Assembly (NCBI GenBank): GCA_034521575.1
Contig: JAXHMJ010000002.1
Coordinates: 590,706-654,705, forward strand
Source of the DNA: a candidate division KSB1 bacterium
GTDB taxonomy: Bacteria; Zhuqueibacterota; Zhuqueibacteria; Residuimicrobiales; Krinioviventaceae
DNA: 64,000 nucleotides
Direction of reading: 5' to 3'
Shown: piece by piece, positions 60,493 to 64,000 of the stretch
Layout of the letters: each line of letters begins with the position of its first letter
How positions within the stretch are numbered: position 1 is the first letter of the stretch
Notes under the pieces: generated by a model
What the model saw: only the letters and a program-made list of their open reading frames with translations
What the model was told of the DNA's origin: nothing
Database searches by the model: none
Made by a program: the position numbers and the translations under genes

Positions 60493-61462
60493 TATTCCAC
60501 CTCTTGTATAGCCTGAGCCAGTTCCCCGATACGGGTTCCGTCAAATTTATCATACATGGACCGGGTGCGTTCCTGAAACGGGGCTTTGTCCGGCTGATAC
60601 ACTTGCAAGCCTTCTTTTTCATTTTTTGCATGGCATTTTCGACAAATTCATCCCACATTTCACGCTGATAGGACACAGACGCCTCTGCAGCCTGCTGCAG
60701 TACTTGTTTGTGTTCTTCGGACAGCCGTTCGTATGCGGTCGTATTGATGACAACCACATCCGGAACAACCGTGTGCTGATCAAGACTGTAATGTTTACAG
60801 ACTTCATAATGATTGGACGTATACAGACTGGGAACATTATTTTCGGCGCCGTCTACCACACCGGCCTGCAGTGATGTGTAAAGTTCGCCCCAGCTGATGG
60901 GGGTGGCGGATCCGCCCATGCTGCGGATCATATCCATGGCCATCGGGCTCTGCTGGGTTCTGATTTTCAGGCCCTTTAGGTCATCCGGATGCAGAATCGG
61001 TTTTTCGCGTGTGTAAAAGCTGCGCGCGCCCGCATCATAATAGACCAGTCCTTTGAGCTTTTTACTCTCGCCTGCGGTCAGAATTTCTTTCCCCAGGTCG
61101 CCGTTTAACACCTTCCATACGTGCTCTTCATTGTTGAACAGATAGGGCAGGGCAAACACTTTGTATTCTTCGACAAAACGTTCCAGCATGGAACTTGAGA
61201 CTTTGCACATGGCGATGGCGCCCATTTGAAGTTTTTCCAGGGTTTCTTTTTCGTTGCCCAGCTGCTCACTCGGATAAATTTGAATAACAAGTGTCGAATC
61301 AGATAGCTCAAGCGCCTTTTCAGCCATGTACTCCATACCCTGATGCACGGGATGACTGGTGGCCAGCCCGTGTGCAAGTTTCAGATTGGTTACACCGCTA
61401 TTGTTTCCGCAGCCGCTGATAATCAGCGCCACTGCTGCCAAAAATAAACTTATACGTCTCAT
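60492..61462 (-). CDS. dctP: TRAP transporter substrate-binding lipoprotein (DctP), one frameshift near C-terminus
   Basis: About 322 residues if mended. Lipobox LIISGCGNN; binding region GLKIRTQQSPMAMDMIRSMG, WGELYTSLQAGVVDGAENNV, SLYTSNHYEVCKHYSLDQHT. The Arg in KIRTQ and the GAENN/YEV pattern are those of uronate/sugar-acid TRAP receptors, supporting such a substrate. In the A/G run at 60611-60619 one A is missing (expected KMKKEGLQVYQPDKAPFQER), after which the natural end AIQEVE precedes DctQ. Confidence 0.9.
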
Positions 61463-61476
61463 TGGATTCTCCTGTA

Positions 61477-61492
61477 TTTGAACCGGTTCAAA
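61477..61492. promoter_or_regulatory. LacI-type operator upstream of dctP
   Basis: Perfect 16-base palindrome TTTGAACCGGTTCAAA, 14 bases before the dctP start, with the central CG typical of LacI-family operators. It overlaps the leader of the operon that encodes a LacI regulator. Confidence 0.75.
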
Positions 61493-61626
61493 ATGTTGTT
61501 TAATATAATTATTCAGGGTTTCTTTGTCAAGAGTTGTTTTGTGATTTATTGAAAAAAAGCAAAGTCAAGCGGATTTTGCAGCCAAATCCGCTTATAAATC
61601 AGGAAAATTCAGCAGGAGGGAGAATA

Positions 61627-61651
61627 AAAGGCCGGTTAAAAACCGGCCTTT
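61627..61651 (-). terminator. Terminator after the ferredoxin gene
   Basis: On the minus strand AAAGGCCGGTT-TTT-AACCGGCCTTT followed by TATTCT: an 11-base stem with a short T-rich tail, about 20 bases after the ferredoxin stop. Confidence 0.8.
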
Positions 61652-61667
61652 CCTATCAAAACATGTT

Positions 61668-61856
61668 TTATTCTTTAATACTGATGCATTCGGCGGGACA
61701 AGAGTCGGCTGCATCTCGGACGTCATCTTCGAATTCAGCAGGGACTGTATCTACTTTAACCTGCGCGACATCATCTCCCATTTCAAAAACATCGGGGCAC
61801 GTATCTACACAGAGCTCACATGCTGTGCACAGACTTTCATCAATTGAAGCTTTCAT
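61668..61856 (-). CDS. [4Fe-4S] ferredoxin
   Basis: 62 residues. Cluster motif CTACELCVDTCPDVFE with a distal Cys-Pro in DAADSCPAECISI, the pattern of small single-cluster ferredoxins of Desulfovibrio type; strongly acidic. An electron carrier for anaerobic redox enzymes. RBS GGAGGATAAACA before the ATG. Monocistronic, with its own terminator. Confidence 0.95.
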   Translation of the reverse strand: MKASIDESLCTACELCVDTCPDVFEMGDDVAQVKVDTVPAEFEDDVRDAADSCPAECISIKE

Positions 61857-62008
61857 TGTTTATCCTCCAGTTAAATGGACATTTTTTAATGATTTCAGCA
61901 GTTGAATATACAAAAGAGTTTTTTTTTACACAAGTATTTTTACTTGTACATTAAAAAATGACCCGCTGCAGACTGTCATCCACCAGCTGTCTGTGTGTCT
62001 GTGCATTT

Positions 62009-62428
62009 TCAGGGAAAACGCAGCAAGGCGCCCATATGTTCCTGGTTGGGCATCTGCTGCGGATCAACCGTGTAAACCGTGCCGCCGTAATGCAACGTGT
62101 TTACAATAATCATTTCAACCAGATCCCGGTTTTCCGGATCATTCGGCTCATCAAGAACCACATTGCCGTCTGCTGCATTATATTTTCCCAACACTTTATA
62201 GTCCGGATTTAAAAACTGTTCTCCCGGCTCCAGCATGGCCAGAGCTGTGACCTCATCATAGCCGTCATTTTTTAATTGTGCTTTTAGATCCTGGAGCCTG
62301 TTTTTAAACCGGATTTTATCATTCTGTATTTTGTCCCATTGCGGATGGGTCGGAATATAAATCGAAAAACAAATTTCATTGCGCGGAGTGGTTAACTGTT
62401 TCAATGTTTGACTCTGAAACAATTGCAT
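62009..62428 (-). CDS. Internally deleted baeRF-like protein
   Basis: 139 residues from ATG after AAGGAGAATTT. The N-terminus (LTTPRNEICFSIYIPTHPQW, IRFKNRLQDLKAQLKN) and C-terminus (VLGKYNAADGNVV, MIIVNTLHYGGTVYTVDPQQ) match the two ends of bacterial archaeo-eukaryotic release-factor-like (baeRF) proteins, which are about 370 residues. The middle, roughly 200 residues, is absent with the frame preserved. Either a deletion mutant or a short natural variant. Confidence 0.55.
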   Translation of the reverse strand: MQLFQSQTLKQLTTPRNEICFSIYIPTHPQWDKIQNDKIRFKNRLQDLKAQLKNDGYDEVTALAMLEPGEQFLNPDYKVLGKYNAADGNVVLDEPNDPENRDLVEMIIVNTLHYGGTVYTVDPQQMPNQEHMGALLRFP

Positions 62429-62647
62429 AAATTCTCCTTTCGTATAATTTTTCAAATAAAGAACCAGAGTCCTGTCAGGTTCCTGCATTATACCAAACTT
62501 TGACCCCTCAGAGCATCCTGAAAATATTGTACGGATCACAGTGAGACTGGAAAAAATATAAACTTGATGGGCATTTCATTTGTTTATTCATTAATTTTTG
62601 GTATTTTAGATCTTGAAATTCAACCGCACCAAATAAAGGAAATCATT

Positions 62648-64000
62648 ATGCAAACCACACGACGTCAATTCCTGAAATCAACAGGCGCCGCTGCTGCTGT
62701 GTCTGCTCTGGGTTCTTTTCGCTGTTCCGGTGAAAAACCGCCGAATATCGTCCTGTTTTTTTCAGATGAGCTGGCCTATGATTTTATCAGCTGTTACGGA
62801 GGCGGAGTTCAAACGCCGAATATTGACAAGTTGGCCAGAGAAGGTCTTCGGTTTACACATGCTTACTGTGCTGCGCCCATGTGCACACCCAGCCGCTTTG
62901 GCGTGCTGACCGGTCAGTATCCGGGACGCTGCAAGCATCCCGCCTTTATCCAGGAGTATCCCGATGATCAGATGTATTCGGTGGCCTGGAATACTTACCT
63001 GGATCAATCGCATGTTACATTGCCCGGATTGCTGTCCCGATCCGGTTATCTCACCGGGATGAGCGGAAAATGGCATATCGGACCGGAGACTTTGGGGTTT
63101 CCTGAAATAGATGCTGATGCAGATTTAAAGAACGAAAAAACCGACAAACTGCTTCAGGAACGTCACAGAATTGCCGCTGAACAGGTAAAGCAGGATGCCG
63201 GATTTGATCTGGCCAAAAGCGTGTCCTGGGGCAATCTGGACGAACATCCGGTCAGGGCCCTGCGTCATCATAATTTTCCCTGGATCACCAAGGGAACCGT
63301 AGAGTTGATTCAGGATTGTAGGCAAAAGAACAAGCCGTTTTTTGTTTATGCAGCCACCACCGCGGTTCATGGCCCCTATCATCCTGATCAGTTCAAGCAT
63401 GATCTGAATTATACGCCGCAGGGCAAGCTTGAAGATGTTGAACAGTATCAGCTCTCTCAGGATGCTCTGAATAAACGCTTAAAGCTCGCACCGGAATGGA
63501 TGCACCACAAGATCGCCGGTATGGCCTGCCTGGATCACCATGTGGGACAAGTCATGCAAACTCTAACGGATCTGGGAATTGAAGACAATACGATTGTCAT
63601 ATTTATGGGCGACCACAACATTGAACCCGGAAAAGCCACGTGCTATGAAAAAGGCAACCGCGTTCCGTTTATTATCAAATGGCCTGGACATGTCAAACCG
63701 GGACAGGTGAGTCCTGCGCTGGTCCAGAGTGTGGATATACTGCCGACCCTGCTGAATGCAGCCGGTATTACCTTGCCTGCAGATCATCAATTCGACGGAG
63801 TTGATATGACCCCGCTGTTTAAAGGTTCAGATCAGGTGCGTGACTCTGTGTACCTCGAGTCGGGATATTCCCGCGCTCTTGTAGACGGACAATACAAATA
63901 CATTGCAGTGCGTTATCCGCAACCGATTGTTGACGCCATGAAAAACGGTGAAACGCAGTATGCGCCGAATCATCTCGATACGTTCAAACAGGCACATTCC
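62648..64000 (+). CDS. Type I sulfatase (CTPSR), 3' end outside window
   Basis: At least 451 residues, open to the end of the window. Tat leader TTRRQFLKSTGAAAAVSALG. Metal site start PPNIVLFFSDELAYDFISCY, formylglycine motif CTPSRFGVLTGQYPGR, GKWHIGPETLGF, and DNTIVIFMGDHNIEPGKATC with the second metal site. Hydrolyses sulfate esters of polysaccharides. It starts a new rightward unit; RBS AAAGGAAATCATT. Confidence 0.95.
   Translation, partial: MQTTRRQFLKSTGAAAAVSALGSFRCSGEKPPNIVLFFSDELAYDFISCYGGGVQTPNIDKLAREGLRFTHAYCAAPMCTPSRFGVLTGQYPGRCKHPAFIQEYPDDQMYSVAWNTYLDQSHVTLPGLLSRSGYLTGMSGKWHIGPETLGFPEIDADADLKNEKTDKLLQERHRIAAEQVKQDAGFDLAKSVSWGNLDEHPVRALRHHNFPWITKGTVELIQDCRQKNKPFFVYAATTAVHGPYHPDQFKHDLNYTPQGKLEDVEQYQLSQDALNKRLKLAPEWMHHKIAGMACLDHHVGQVMQTLTDLGIEDNTIVIFMGDHNIEPGKATCYEKGNRVPFIIKWPGHVKPGQVSPALVQSVDILPTLLNAAGITLPADHQFDGVDMTPLFKGSDQVRDSVYLESGYSRALVDGQYKYIAVRYPQPIVDAMKNGETQYAPNHLDTFKQAHS

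Noticed and set aside
1-64000. tRNA, rRNA and riboswitch genes
   Set aside because: No cloverleaf with conserved TTC-loop and anticodon arms, no rRNA segments and no recognisable riboswitch core were seen by eye; a covariance-model search was not possible.

Overview
The window looks like a chromosomal segment of a Gram-negative bacterium from one of the phyla that export surface proteins with a C-terminal NYPNPFNP-type sorting domain (the KSB1/Calditrichota/Marinimicrobia/Ignavibacteriota neighbourhood). The grounds are the sorting domains on several secreted proteins, a TonB-dependent receptor, outer-membrane barrels, Tat-type sulfatases, a TRAP transporter and many lipoprotein signal peptides. 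The exact phylum is an inference.

Layout. 1-13.6 kb: a surface polysaccharide-type module (TonB receptor, secreted beta-helix protein, divergent membrane-bound winged-helix regulator, MsrB-MsrA) is tandemly duplicated, with an IS1634-family insertion sequence exactly at the duplication joint. 13.6-17.2 kb: a three-gene envelope operon (transglutaminase-like, YfaP-like, LPP20-like). 17.8-25.7 kb: a sulfatase, two small outer-membrane barrels, and a giant exported protein (propeller, InlB-like, beta-helix, sorting domain). 26.3-33 kb: a mobile-element graveyard in which degenerate tyrosine recombinase/IS91-type remnants alternate with three toxin-antitoxin operons, ending in an IS4-type remnant interrupted by a second IS with a 9-bp target duplication. 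33-38.4 kb: further toxin-antitoxin loci (MazF-type, RelB/YafQ-type, orphan VapB, FitA/VapC remnant), an AAA/DUF4143 ATPase, a GH28 scrap and an EamA transporter. 38.4-49.5 kb: an OFA-type MFS transporter, small exported proteins, a three-gene secreted protease/sorting-domain operon, an FAD reductase plus cyclopropane-fatty-acid-synthase-like pair, and a broken VOC gene. 49.6-61.5 kb: a Gly-rich repeat protein and then a long leftward catabolic operon (TRAP DctP-DctQ-DctM, LacI regulator, SDR, thioredoxin-TPR lipoprotein, 6-phosphogluconate dehydrogenase, lipase, racemase, LarA-like racemase, second SDR). A perfect LacI-type palindrome sits just upstream of dctP. 61.6-64 kb: ferredoxin, an internally deleted baeRF-like gene and a second sulfatase running off the end.

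How it works together: sulfatases, the beta-helix proteins, the TonB receptor and the TRAP/dehydrogenase/racemase operon together suggest degradation of sulfated, uronate-containing polysaccharides and use of sugar acids.

Most striking observations: (i) the thioredoxin-like lipoprotein has an in-frame TGA exactly where the first cysteine of the CGPC active site should be, followed by a plausible bacterial SECIS hairpin, so it is a candidate selenoprotein; (ii) the tandem duplication is joined by an IS, and its two beta-helix proteins have almost identical secretion ends around strongly diverged cores; (iii) toxin-antitoxin operons with self-contained promoter/operators are interspersed with recombinase/IS91 repeats. 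Caution: an unusual number of genes carry single-base indels, several in homopolymers, so some pseudogenes may be sequence errors.
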